From contig NZ_MUKP01000008.1 in NCBI RefSeq assembly GCF_002081715.1, positions 62,001 through 126,000 of the forward strand: DNA of 64,000 nt, in the 5' to 3' direction. Both the position numbers and the translations under genes were made by a program. Source of the stretch: Nocardia donostiensis. Its GTDB lineage: Bacteria; Actinomycetota; Actinomycetes; Mycobacteriales; Mycobacteriaceae. Under the pieces are notes generated by a model. The model saw only the letters and a list, made by a program, of their open reading frames with translations. It was not told the DNA's origin and ran no database searches. Shown piece by piece: positions 34,999-42,454 of the stretch (position 1 is its first letter; each line of letters begins with the position of its first letter).

Positions 34999-35808
34999 TC
35001 AGCGAGGCCCGAGCATCTTCTTCAACAGGGGATCGAGCAGACCGTCGGGTAACCGATGCATCAGCACTCGGCGCGGATCGGGCCGCACCGAATAGCGCCG
35101 CCGCGGCCGCGCGGAATTCGCGGCCTTCCATACGACTTCGGCGAGGACTTGCGGGTCGTGGGCGCGGAGTTGCTCGGCCACGGCGCGAGCGCCCACCTTG
35201 CCGATCAGCTCGGCGAAATAGGTGGAACCGCTGCGGGCCCGGTCGAACGAGGCGCGGATACCCTCGACCATAGTCGTGCGGAACGGCCCCGGCTGGATCG
35301 TGCTGACCGGGATGTCGAGGAACATCAGTTCCCGCCGTAGCGCATCCGAGTACGCCTCCACGGCGTGTTTGGTCATGGCGTAGGGGCCGTTGAGCATCAA
35401 CGCCTTCTGCCATCCGGTTTCGGAACTGATGGTGATCACCCGTCCGCCGCGGCGGTGCACCAGCGGGAAGGCCGCTTTCACCACCCGGTAGGTGCCGAGC
35501 ACGTTCACGTCGAAGATCCGCCGCATATCCTCCTCGTCGACCTCGATGAGCGAGCCGACGAACATCATCCCGGCGAAAGTGACCACGGCGTCGAGCCCAT
35601 CCGGCGCGTGCTCTTCGGCTGCGCTCAGTGCCGCGGCGACCGATGCGGTGTCGGTGACGTCGAGTTCGAGCGGGATCACATTCGGCGCCGGTTGCGGCGG
35701 ACGCAGATCCGCGGCGAGTACTCGCCAGCCGCGGCGCGCGAACATCGCTGCGCTCGCACCACCGAGCCCACCGCCGGCACCGGTGATCAGCACGGTCTTA
35801 TCGCTCAT
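34999..35808 (-). CDS. SDR-family oxidoreductase
   Basis: 269 residues. Cofactor motif ITGAGGGLGGASA near residue 8, then DLRPP at the end of the second strand, TFAGMM in the NNAG position, ISSETGW with the Ser and YAMTK with Tyr and Lys. The C-terminal extension (RRVLMHRLPDGLLDPLLKKMLG) resembles SDRs acting on fatty or steroid substrates, but that is only a hint. It follows the OYE gene by 38 bases on the same strand and is the last gene of the TetR/OYE/SDR unit. Confidence 0.87.
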   Translation of the reverse strand: MSDKTVLITGAGGGLGGASAAMFARRGWRVLAADLRPPQPAPNVIPLELDVTDTASVAAALSAAEEHAPDGLDAVVTFAGMMFVGSLIEVDEEDMRRIFDVNVLGTYRVVKAAFPLVHRRGGRVITISSETGWQKALMLNGPYAMTKHAVEAYSDALRRELMFLDIPVSTIQPGPFRTTMVEGIRASFDRARSGSTYFAELIGKVGARAVAEQLRAHDPQVLAEVVWKAANSARPRRRYSVRPDPRRVLMHRLPDGLLDPLLKKMLGPR

Positions 35809-35846
35809 CCATCTATCCCTTCGTCGCTGGGTCGTGCTGAGGCGGG

Positions 35847-37037
35847 TCAGGTCAGGGCGGGTGCAGGGGGTGCACTGGGGCGTGCCAGCACGCAGGTGGT
35901 GCGGCTGAAGATCGACGGCATGCACTTGTTGCAGTGCGTGCACAGCGACGGGGTGTTCTCGTTCTCCTGGATGCGCAGCAGCAGGTCGGGCTGGCGCAGC
36001 AGGGCCCGCGCCATCGCGACGAATTCGAAACCTTCCTCCATCGCCAACTGCATGGTTTCGGCGGTGGTGATCCCACCGAGCAGGATCAGCGGCATCGTCA
36101 GCTCATAGCGGAACTGGCGCGCCAGATCCAGCATGTATGCCTCGCGGTAAGGGTATTCGCGCAGGAAGAAGCGGCCGCCGAGCCGCATCCCCCAGCTCAG
36201 TGGTGCGCCGAACGCTTTCGCGAACTCCGTGCGCGGGGCGTCGCCGTGGAACAGGTACATCGGATTGAGCAGAGAGCTGCCGATGGTGAGTTCCAGTGCG
36301 TCGAGAGTGCCGTCCGCCTCGAGCCACCGGCCGATCTGCAGGCTCTCCTCTAGCCGGAGCCCGCCGACCACCCCGTCGTCCATATTCAGTTTCGCCGTCA
36401 CCGCGATCCGGTCGTCCACCGCGTCACGCACCGCCTGAGCGACCTCACGTGCCAGGCGGGCACGGTTGGCCAGGCTGCCACCGTAGCTGTCGCGGCGACG
36501 GTTCAGCAGCGGGCTGAAGAACGAGCTGATCAGATAGTTGTGCCCGAAATGCAGTTCGACGGCATCGAACCCGGCTGATTCGGCAGTCAGTGCCGCGTCG
36601 GCGAAGGCGCGCACCACGCGCTGCAGGTCGGCCGCGTCGGGCCGGACGGTCCGCGCCATCCCCAACGGGCTGAACAGCCGGCCCGGGGCGAGCGCGGGCA
36701 TCCTGTTGGATGCGGCATTGGCGACCGGTCCGGCGTGCCCGATCTGCGCGCTCGCCGCGGCGCCTTCGGCATGGACGGCGTCGGTGAGCCGGCGCAGGCC
36801 TGGTACTGCCTCCGGCCGCATCCAGATCTGGTGACGGTCGGTGCGCCCTTCCGGGGAGACGGCGCAGTAGGCGACCGTGGTCATCCCGACCCCGCCCGCG
36901 GCGGGCGCACGGTGGTACTCGATCAGATCGTCGGTGACGAGCGCGTCCGGGGTGCGTCCTTCGAATGTCGCGGCCTTGATCACGCGGTTGCGCAGCGTCA
37001 CCGGTCCGAGCTCGGCGGGCGTGAATACCTTGTTCAT
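35847..37037 (-). CDS. Old yellow enzyme-type NADH:flavin oxidoreductase
   Basis: 396 residues, FMN TIM barrel. N-terminal FTPAELGPVTLRNRVIKAATFEG, AQIGHAG, HFGHNYLISSFFSPLLNRRRDSYGGSLANRARL (substrate His and the arginine motif), and GGITTAETM at the phosphate end. The C-terminus has clustered cysteines (CTHCNKCMPSIFSRTTC), as in the iron-sulfur branch of the family (2,4-dienoyl-CoA reductase-like), although no second flavin domain follows. Its ATG overlaps the TetR stop (ATGA), so it is co-translated. Substrate unknown; enones or dienoyl thioesters are plausible. Confidence 0.88.
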   Translation of the reverse strand: MNKVFTPAELGPVTLRNRVIKAATFEGRTPDALVTDDLIEYHRAPAAGGVGMTTVAYCAVSPEGRTDRHQIWMRPEAVPGLRRLTDAVHAEGAAASAQIGHAGPVANAASNRMPALAPGRLFSPLGMARTVRPDAADLQRVVRAFADAALTAESAGFDAVELHFGHNYLISSFFSPLLNRRRDSYGGSLANRARLAREVAQAVRDAVDDRIAVTAKLNMDDGVVGGLRLEESLQIGRWLEADGTLDALELTIGSSLLNPMYLFHGDAPRTEFAKAFGAPLSWGMRLGGRFFLREYPYREAYMLDLARQFRYELTMPLILLGGITTAETMQLAMEEGFEFVAMARALLRQPDLLLRIQENENTPSLCTHCNKCMPSIFSRTTCVLARPSAPPAPALT

Positions 37038-37618
37038 CGTGGCTCCACAGGTGCGATCAGGCCCGCAGTCACGAACGCTCGCAGCGTGCTGACCGCGTGC
37101 GGGGACAGGACACGGTCATCGGCGAGCGGCGCGCCGAACTGGCCGAGGATCAGGTCGAAGGCCAGCATCCAGCGCACCCGCGCCTCGTGGCCCGATAGTT
37201 CGGGATGCTGCCGTCGCAACAGGTCGACGAAGGGGTCGAGGGCGAACCAGCGCGCGGTCCAGCCGATATCGTGGCGGCCGAGGACCAGCCGGGACAGCAG
37301 CCGCAGGTGCAGCCTGCCTGCCGGATCGGCCGCCAGCGTGACCAGCGGCTCGATGACCGCCGACACGCATTCGGCCACCGTGGCGGGGCGGCCGTCGAGA
37401 CTGTCCAGCGACGACTCCCACAGCGGGCCGAGCCGTTGCTGCAGTAACGCGGCCACCAACGATTCCTTCGACCCGAAGTGGTAGTGCACCGCGGCCGGGT
37501 TCACTTCGGCCGCCGCGCACACCGCCCGGATGGAAACCCGCTCGTAGCCCGATTCCAGCAATAGGCGCTCGGCGGCTGTCAGCAGCCGCTCACGGGTATC
37601 GGGTTCCACTCGCCTCAC
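37034..37618 (-). CDS. TetR-family transcriptional regulator
   Basis: About 194 residues. HTH signature AAERLLLESGYERVSIRAVCAAAEVNPAAVHYHFGSKESLV near residues 13-53, then a helical ligand domain. It heads an operon with the OYE and SDR genes. The start is chosen at GTG 37618 because a longer open frame would run through the candidate operator at 37627-37640; a GTG at 37609 is also possible. Probably senses the substrate of the operon. Confidence 0.88.
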   Translation of the reverse strand: MRRVEPDTRERLLTAAERLLLESGYERVSIRAVCAAAEVNPAAVHYHFGSKESLVAALLQQRLGPLWESSLDSLDGRPATVAECVSAVIEPLVTLAADPAGRLHLRLLSRLVLGRHDIGWTARWFALDPFVDLLRRQHPELSGHEARVRWMLAFDLILGQFGAPLADDRVLSPHAVSTLRAFVTAGLIAPVEPR

Positions 37619-37959
37619 AGCAGAATTAGAACACGTTTCAAGCAGTGATTCAAGCACCGATTGGGCCGCTGCGGACGGATCAGCAGCGGTCAGGGGTACG
37701 GCAGCGCTGAAGTGTCTCGATAATCCAGCGATACCGTTATCAGCGTGATCTCCTGCTGCTGGACGTGGACCATGGTCACCTCAGGAGATCGGACAGCGGT
37801 GGTGTTCGCCGTGGCCGCCGCAAGGTCGCGCGCCAACGCCAGGGCGCCTATGGCCGGTGACGCGACGATCGAGCCGCGCGCAGCGGGTTCAGCAGCTACA
37901 GATGTTTCCCGGTGTGTGCCGGCGAACCGACACAGGCGCTTCCCTGGCCATGGCCGGAG
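37619..37959. other. Divergence-free intergenic stretch upstream of the TetR operon
   Basis: Apart from the operator at 37627-37640 and a direct repeat TTCAAGCA (37637-37644 and 37649-37656) just beyond it, I see nothing between about 37660 and 37959. No ribosome site precedes any open frame. Confidence 0.4.
37627..37640. promoter_or_regulatory. KstR-like operator before the TetR operon
   Basis: TAGAACACGTTTCA fits TNNAACNNGTTNNA, the consensus of the mycobacterial sterol and lipid regulator KstR and some relatives. It ends nine bases upstream of the GTG start. Which regulator binds it, this TetR protein or a genomic KstR, cannot be told. Confidence 0.5.
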
Positions 37960-39138
37960 TCAGCGCCGCTGTCCCGCTGTCGGCAGTTCCACCGAACCGG
38001 TTGCTCCGGCAAGACGTTCGAGCACCTCCGGCAAAGGCCACCCGTTGGTGCGGTAGCGCGGCGGCCGCAGCCCGGGTATCGGTGTGATTCCGGTGATGTC
38101 GACGGCAGTGCGGAACGGCACCTGTATCGAGCGGCCGTCATCGCAGGCGAATACGAGGGCGTCGGCTTCGGGGAGCGCGCAGTCGACGTCCTCCCCCCAG
38201 ACGGTCACGGTGCGCAGGCCGTCACCCTGTTCGACCACCATCAGGCTGCTGACATAACAGGGGTCGAGCTCGTCTTCGTACTTCTGCGCCAGCCATTCTC
38301 GCTGAATGTCGTATTCGGCGCCGGCGAGCAGGGCGCGGGCCCGCTGGGCCGGGGCTCGGTGCGCGGTCGCGAGCTGGTCGACCGCGACCACGCCCCCGTC
38401 GGCGTCGAGGGTGTAGCCCTGTGGCGACAACGGTCGCGTCGCCTCCCGGTACTCCTGTTCGACGACCTCGTAGACGGAGGCGACCAGCTCCGGGTCACCG
38501 GGCACGACCAGCAGGGACTGCTGATCCGGTACGAACACCACGGGGGTGTGCCGGAAGGTGCGCGTTGCCGAGGCCAGCCAGCCCTCGGCCAGCAGCCAGG
38601 ACGGCAGGAAATCGCGTTCCTGGGAAACAATTTTCGCGACCCCGTCATCCGATATTTCCATCGGTGCCACTATTTCCGCGATGTTCTCGCGGGCGGCGTC
38701 GAATACTTCTTCTTCGGTGACGCCCCATTCGGCCAGTATCGATCGCGCGGGAAAAAGCACCACCTCCGGTAGATCGATGGCCACTATTTCGTCGATGAAC
38801 GGAAACAGCGGCCTGCGCAGCCTGGGGGCGTCGTCGGTCAGATAGGTGGCCGCTCGCAGCATCGGGCGAAGCAGTGGTCGCACCTCACCCCAGCTGCCGG
38901 GTGCTTCCGGGCCCGCTACCAGCGCGGGCACGATGCGGGCGAGTTCGTCTCGCAGTTCGCTCTGGTCCAGACCGCGGGTTTCGCGGTACAGGTTCTGCAA
39001 CTGGATCACGCCGTCGCCGTACCGGATGGCGAACTCGTCGGGATCATAGGATGCATCGCCGATACCAGCGCTTCTCATCTGCTGGAAAACCAGCAGCGCG
39101 AAATCTCTGTATTCGCACTCGTCATCGAGAGCCGACAT
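37960..39138 (-). CDS. Hypothetical protein, DUF1444-like (tentative)
   Basis: 392 residues. Starts MSALDDECEYRDFALLVFQQ, followed by a segment (DPDEFAIRYGDGVIQLQNLYRETRG) with some likeness to DUF1444 (Bacillus YtpQ) proteins. No catalytic motif, signal peptide or membrane helix. The middle has FARSIL-type repeats of aliphatic and acidic residues, and a Pro-rich end (GITPIPGLRPPRYRTNGWPLPE). Cytoplasmic, function unknown. The longer open frame upstream is in a region with no ribosome site. Confidence 0.7.
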   Translation of the reverse strand: MSALDDECEYRDFALLVFQQMRSAGIGDASYDPDEFAIRYGDGVIQLQNLYRETRGLDQSELRDELARIVPALVAGPEAPGSWGEVRPLLRPMLRAATYLTDDAPRLRRPLFPFIDEIVAIDLPEVVLFPARSILAEWGVTEEEVFDAARENIAEIVAPMEISDDGVAKIVSQERDFLPSWLLAEGWLASATRTFRHTPVVFVPDQQSLLVVPGDPELVASVYEVVEQEYREATRPLSPQGYTLDADGGVVAVDQLATAHRAPAQRARALLAGAEYDIQREWLAQKYEDELDPCYVSSLMVVEQGDGLRTVTVWGEDVDCALPEADALVFACDDGRSIQVPFRTAVDITGITPIPGLRPPRYRTNGWPLPEVLERLAGATGSVELPTAGQRR

Positions 39139-39298
39139 CCGGACCCATTCCCTCGCAGTTCTTCCGGACCTGGGGCCCGGCCGGCCAGGGCGCGATGTTA
39201 CACGACGTTTCCGACGGGCCGACAACTCCTGCGCCACAAGGTTCTCGGGCGCTGCCGATCCGATATCGCCACTGCGGCAGCGGGTCCGATGCCGCGCT

Positions 39299-39625
39299 TC
39301 AGTCCTCGTCGACAGGCGGCGGTGGCGGCACGTCGACACCGAGTTGCAGTAGGGTGAACCGCACTTCGTGGTCCCAGCTGGTGTGTCTGCTGCTGGCCCG
39401 ACGGCAGCGTTCTTCGGCTGCGGCGACAACGCGGCGGTGCTCGTCGAGTTCGGCATTCATTGCCGCGATTTGGCGCGACAGCGGCTCCACCATCTGGGCG
39501 GCAGCCTGGGTCAGCACCTGCACCGCGTCGGCGCGGCGCTTACGCCTGCTGAGCAGGCCGGCGGCAAGTATGCCGCCGACGCCGGTTACCAGGCCACCCA
39601 GGACGGGGGCGAACTCCACGATCAC
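39299..39625 (-). CDS. Small membrane protein with coiled coil, possible holin partner
   Basis: 108 residues. One N-terminal membrane helix (LGGLVTGVGGILAAGLL, about residues 8-25) is followed by basic RRKRR and a helical coiled-coil region (VLTQAAAQMVEPLSRQIAAM, then LDEHRRVVAAAEERCRR). A Pro/Asp C-terminus follows. It starts at GTG 39625, with GGAGG five bases upstream. It lies 38 bases after the endolysin gene, so a role as holin or endolysin partner is plausible by position, although one helix is fewer than most holins have. Confidence 0.65.
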   Translation of the reverse strand: MIVEFAPVLGGLVTGVGGILAAGLLSRRKRRADAVQVLTQAAAQMVEPLSRQIAAMNAELDEHRRVVAAAEERCRRASSRHTSWDHEVRFTLLQLGVDVPPPPPVDED

Positions 39626-39663
39626 ACCGCCCTCCAATCGGCGAATGACGGCGCCAGGTGCTA

Positions 39664-40458
39664 CTACGCACCTGTCGTCGGGTCACGAAAACCGGGGATC
39701 TGCAGCGCGGCTCCGATGGCGCCGAGCGCTTCGACCGCCGTGCGATTGCCGAGAAATTCCCATCCGGGAAAATCGGCGCCACGAGAGGTGTCGGGGCCCG
39801 CAATTTGGTCCAGGCCGAGCCCCACATGTTTGTCGAGATAGTGCAGGAGCGTTCCGACGGTGACCTCGTCACCGCGGTAGTTCGTCAGCTTCTCCTCTAA
39901 AAAAGACACTCCGTCACCTCCATCGATCAGTGCCTGCACATCCCGGCGGAAAACGTCCATATCGATACCCGCCGGGTCGATCTTTCCTTCACTCGAGTAC
40001 TCACGGTGCGCCACGCAGTCGTGCGCGCTGCGGCCGATGCGGCGCAGGATGGCAGCGCATCCGCGGCGGTAGGCATCGAGCTGGACAGGGGTCCAGTCCC
40101 AGGGCTGGGTACCGCGGGACACCGCTTCGATGCCGATGGTGTGGTAATTGGCGCGGTTGGTCGGCCATCCGGGCCAGCTGCCGCGGCCGGCGTGCCAGCA
40201 GACACCCACGGCGATCACCCGGTAGCTGCCATCCTTTTCCAGGACCAACTGCGCGAGCGGACCAGGCAGGCCGGGGCGGCCGTCCTGGACTACACGCCAG
40301 TCGTCGGGTCCACCACCACCGGTGTGATGGCACAGCACACCACGGATATCAAGGAAGTCGCCGTGGCCTCGTTGCGTCCAGCCGTCGTGCTCGATCACGG
40401 TCAGCCCGGCGGCTCGCAGCACATCGGCCAGCCATACGGGGTCTCCGGTCCAGCTCAT
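39664..40458 (-). CDS. Phage-type N-acetylmuramoyl-L-alanine amidase (endolysin)
   Basis: 264 residues. A PGRP/amidase_2 domain has zinc-site motifs GVLCHHTGG (first His), VCWHAGRGSWPGWPTNRANYHTIGIEA and VAHREYSSEGKIDP (last His region). The C-terminal part (SFLEEKLTNYRGDEVTVGTLLHYLDKHVGLGL and GFRDPTTGA) resembles mycobacteriophage and nocardiophage endolysin tails. There is no signal peptide, as expected of a holin-dependent endolysin. It would cut the amide bond between muramic acid and L-alanine. A clean promoter precedes it. No other phage structural genes are nearby. Confidence 0.87.
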   Translation of the reverse strand: MSWTGDPVWLADVLRAAGLTVIEHDGWTQRGHGDFLDIRGVLCHHTGGGGPDDWRVVQDGRPGLPGPLAQLVLEKDGSYRVIAVGVCWHAGRGSWPGWPTNRANYHTIGIEAVSRGTQPWDWTPVQLDAYRRGCAAILRRIGRSAHDCVAHREYSSEGKIDPAGIDMDVFRRDVQALIDGGDGVSFLEEKLTNYRGDEVTVGTLLHYLDKHVGLGLDQIAGPDTSRGADFPGWEFLGNRTAVEALGAIGAALQIPGFRDPTTGA

Positions 40459-40493
40459 CGCTCACTCCCGTCGTCGTCCGGTGCTATACCACG

Positions 40494-40522
40494 ACAATAG
40501 GCCCCGTTTTGACTCTTTTCAA
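40494..40522 (-). promoter_or_regulatory. Promoter of the endolysin gene
   Basis: TTGAAA (40522-40517), exactly 17 bases, then TATTGT (40499-40494) on the minus strand, with the ATG 36 bases further on. One of the clearest sigma-70-like promoters in the window. Confidence 0.65.
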
Positions 40523-40557
40523 CCTAGTTTGGTCCCTATTGGGGTTATTTTGACCCC
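40507..40557. promoter_or_regulatory. AT-rich operator region with repeats
   Basis: TTTTGAC occurs at 40507-40513 and 40548-40554. GGGGT and ACCCC arms (40541-40557) form an inverted repeat. The segment lies between the endolysin promoter and the XRE gene and is far richer in A+T than its surroundings; a shared operator is inferred. Confidence 0.4.
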
Positions 40558-40652
40558 TGATTTGCTCTCCTGTTCGACCCCTTATGCGGAGGAGCTCGAA
40601 TGCCGGACCCAACGGATCGGACGCTTGCCTAGCACGCCGTCCGGTACCCAGA

Positions 40653-40937
40653 ATGATCCCCATGAATACGTCCCCCGCCGATTCGGAACAAGTGACCGCC
40701 GAAGAGACGAAACTCGACGCGGCCCTCGGCGCGGAGGTACGCGCGTTGCGGGCCCGTCGAGGCTGGAGCCAGGAGGTACTGGCCGAGCACGCCGGTTACA
40801 ACAAGAAGACCATCACCCGCCTGGAGCGCGGCGAACGGGCGATGACGATGGCGCAGTTGTACAAGATCTGCAAAGTGTTCGGTGTCCGGCCGAGTGAACT
40901 AGTCACCGCCGCGGAGAAAGAAGTCGGCATCCAGTAA
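40653..40937 (+). CDS. Small XRE-family repressor-like protein
   Basis: 94 residues. An XRE helix-turn-helix occupies residues about 25-80: LGAEVRALRARRGWSQEVLAEHAGYNKKTITRLERGERAMTM and YKICKVFGVRPSELV. Little besides the HTH, like small phage or plasmid repressors. It diverges from the endolysin gene. ATGs at 40653 and 40662 are both possible; no ribosome site is clear, so the start is uncertain. Its 3' end overlaps the gene on the other strand. Confidence 0.85.
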   Translation: MIPMNTSPADSEQVTAEETKLDAALGAEVRALRARRGWSQEVLAEHAGYNKKTITRLERGERAMTMAQLYKICKVFGVRPSELVTAAEKEVGIQ

Positions 40938-41063
40938 TGCCGACGGGTTGTATCCGCGCCGACGCGCTTCGCGGACGAACCACGATACGGTGGTCGCCGC
41001 TCGATCTCCGGCCAGGTGATCCGCCATCTCCACCACGGGACGGTCTGGCGCTTCATTGCTCAT
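40899..41063 (-). CDS. Small hypothetical protein, 54 residues
   Basis: Starts at MSNEAPDRPVVEMADHLAGD and ends DADFFLRGGD, with a basic central helix (VSWFVREARRRGYNPSALL). Its last 39 bases overlap the 3' end of the XRE gene in convergent orientation. GGAAA is the only ribosome-like site. Coding use looks plausible but is not certain. Confidence 0.45.
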   Translation of the reverse strand: MSNEAPDRPVVEMADHLAGDRAATTVSWFVREARRRGYNPSALLDADFFLRGGD

Positions 41064-41526
41064 GAGCGTTTCCAGTTCTACCGATCCGCGCTCGCAGGGT
41101 AGATCCCGCAACCCTCGCAGAGCCCGACTGTTCCGCACCGACACCCCGCACCGGGCGCGATATCGCACAGGAAGCTGGGCGGACTCTCCTTATCCGGTCA
41201 TCCGATTCGACTTCCTGACCGAGCGCCGGGGTGACGCAACCACTCTCGATTCAATCTCTCGCCAACCTCCAGCTACCCGAACCCCGGCTCCCCGGACCAC
41301 GCGTGCGTGACCTGGAGCCGAGTGTAGTTACCCTCGGCGTTCCCGCCTAGTTGTTCGGCCCGAAAACGCACAGGCCTCGACCACATCGTTCCCGTAATTC
41401 GCTCCTGGCAAACCCGTACCGCCCCCGGTGATCCGGGTCTTTTCATCAAGGGCTCCCGGCAGCCGGAACGAGTTTTCCTCCCGAGACCACCCGCCACGCT
41501 CCTGAGGGCGTCGCCGAAAACATCGG
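41064..41526. other. Intergenic stretch without a visible gene
   Basis: About 460 bases. No frame has a ribosome site and plausible protein composition. I see no repeat or strong hairpin here. Confidence 0.4.
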
Positions 41527-41829
41527 TCAGCCAACCGGGTAGGCCCAGGCCACCCACGCCAACCGGCCGATTGCGGCCAGTAACACCATCACCGGCGGTA
41601 ACAACCACCACCACCGTAACCAACGCAGAGCGGCGGGCAGGATCAGCAGGACCGTGCTCAGCAACGCGAACAGCACGCCCAGCCACGCGGCCACCTCGAT
41701 AGCGAGAAGGACATCGTCGTCCCACGGGCCGCGCGGGGACATATCGAATGCGGAGAACACGGCGAGCACCGCGACGAGACCGGCAACGGCAGCACCTGAT
41801 CCACTGATCGCCGTGACAGCCGCCCTCAT
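41527..41829 (-). CDS. Small membrane protein, three helices
   Basis: 100 residues, with three or so hydrophobic helices (SGAAVAGLVAVLAVFSAF, LAIEVAAWLGVLFALLSTVLLILPAAL and WWLLPPVMVLLAAIGRLAWVAW). The ATG has GGAG five bases upstream. Its start overlaps the stop of the zinc-ribbon pseudogene (ATGA), which implies the two were once co-translated. No family recognised. Confidence 0.7.
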   Translation of the reverse strand: MRAAVTAISGSGAAVAGLVAVLAVFSAFDMSPRGPWDDDVLLAIEVAAWLGVLFALLSTVLLILPAALRWLRWWWLLPPVMVLLAAIGRLAWVAWAYPVG

Positions 41830-42062
41830 GCGGTCTCCGCCCGAGCCAACAGCTCGGGATGTCCGCACAGCACGCAGCGGTAGACGTCGATCAGGAGCCT
41901 GTCGAAACGTCTGGTGCCACCGAAGATTCCCACTTCCAGCTACCCCGCGACCCAGCGCACATGTCCGCGCCAGTTGTCTCCGCGGTCCTCCAGGAAGCCT
42001 GGTTCCAGTTCGGTGCCACCGCAGTGGGTACGCCTTGGCGCCATCATCACGGGATCGATCAT
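41826..42062 (-). pseudogene. Broken small zinc-ribbon protein (DUF6487-like)
   Basis: The reading frame MIDPVMMAPRRTHCGGTELE continues GFLEDRGDNWRGHVRWVAG, then hits an in-frame TAG at 41942-41940 where the family normally has a proline in AGPLE. It goes on LEVGIFGGTRRFDRLLIDVY and RCVLCGHPELLARAE to a stop overlapping the next start. The second CxxC pair is intact (CVLC), but the first lacks one Cys (RTHC). So the gene has lost both a full-length frame and half of its first metal pair. Family assignment from motif order only. Confidence 0.7.
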
Positions 42063-42454
42063 GCCCGTCGGTCGGTCGCTCTTCGACCCCAGAATCTGCA
42101 AGCGGCGCAAAGCCACCGACCGCAGAGGTGTCAGGAGCCGGGTGACCCGAGCTCGGCCTCGGAGCCCGGCCCGATCGCAGCAGGCACTGCACGCCGCGCA
42201 GCCTCACCGGGGAGGCTGGTGACCGGTCCCGCCGGTGCCGGGAGGGCGAACAACCACTCGGCGGTCCGGATCCGGAGCTGATCCTGCCCATGCCACCCGC
42301 GGCGGCACAGACCACACGGAACGGGGGGCAGCGCCGACGCCGGGTGGCGACGCGGTAGAAAGGTCGAGGTGTTGTGGAACCGCTCCACAATGCCGCCGCC
42401 GAGCGGCTTCGCCCGGTCAACCGAGTACACCTGCCGAACGAGGAGAGCTGGTTC
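42063..42454. other. Intergenic stretch upstream of gnd
   Basis: Open frames here are shadows. Only the inverted repeat at 42372-42390 is notable. Confidence 0.4.
42372..42390. promoter_or_regulatory. Perfect inverted repeat upstream of gnd
   Basis: TTGTGGA-ACCGC-TCCACAA, seven-base arms, 65 bases before the gnd start. Either an operator for a sugar-acid regulator or a leader hairpin. Confidence 0.45.

Noticed and set aside
32381..35095. 904-codon open frame on the plus strand opposite the FtsX permease
   Set aside because: Shadow of a high-GC gene: Arg/His/Gln-rich composition, no ribosome site, no recognisable domains.
39299..40937. A complete prophage
   Set aside because: Only endolysin, a small membrane protein and an XRE gene; no integrase, structural, packaging or attachment sites in view.
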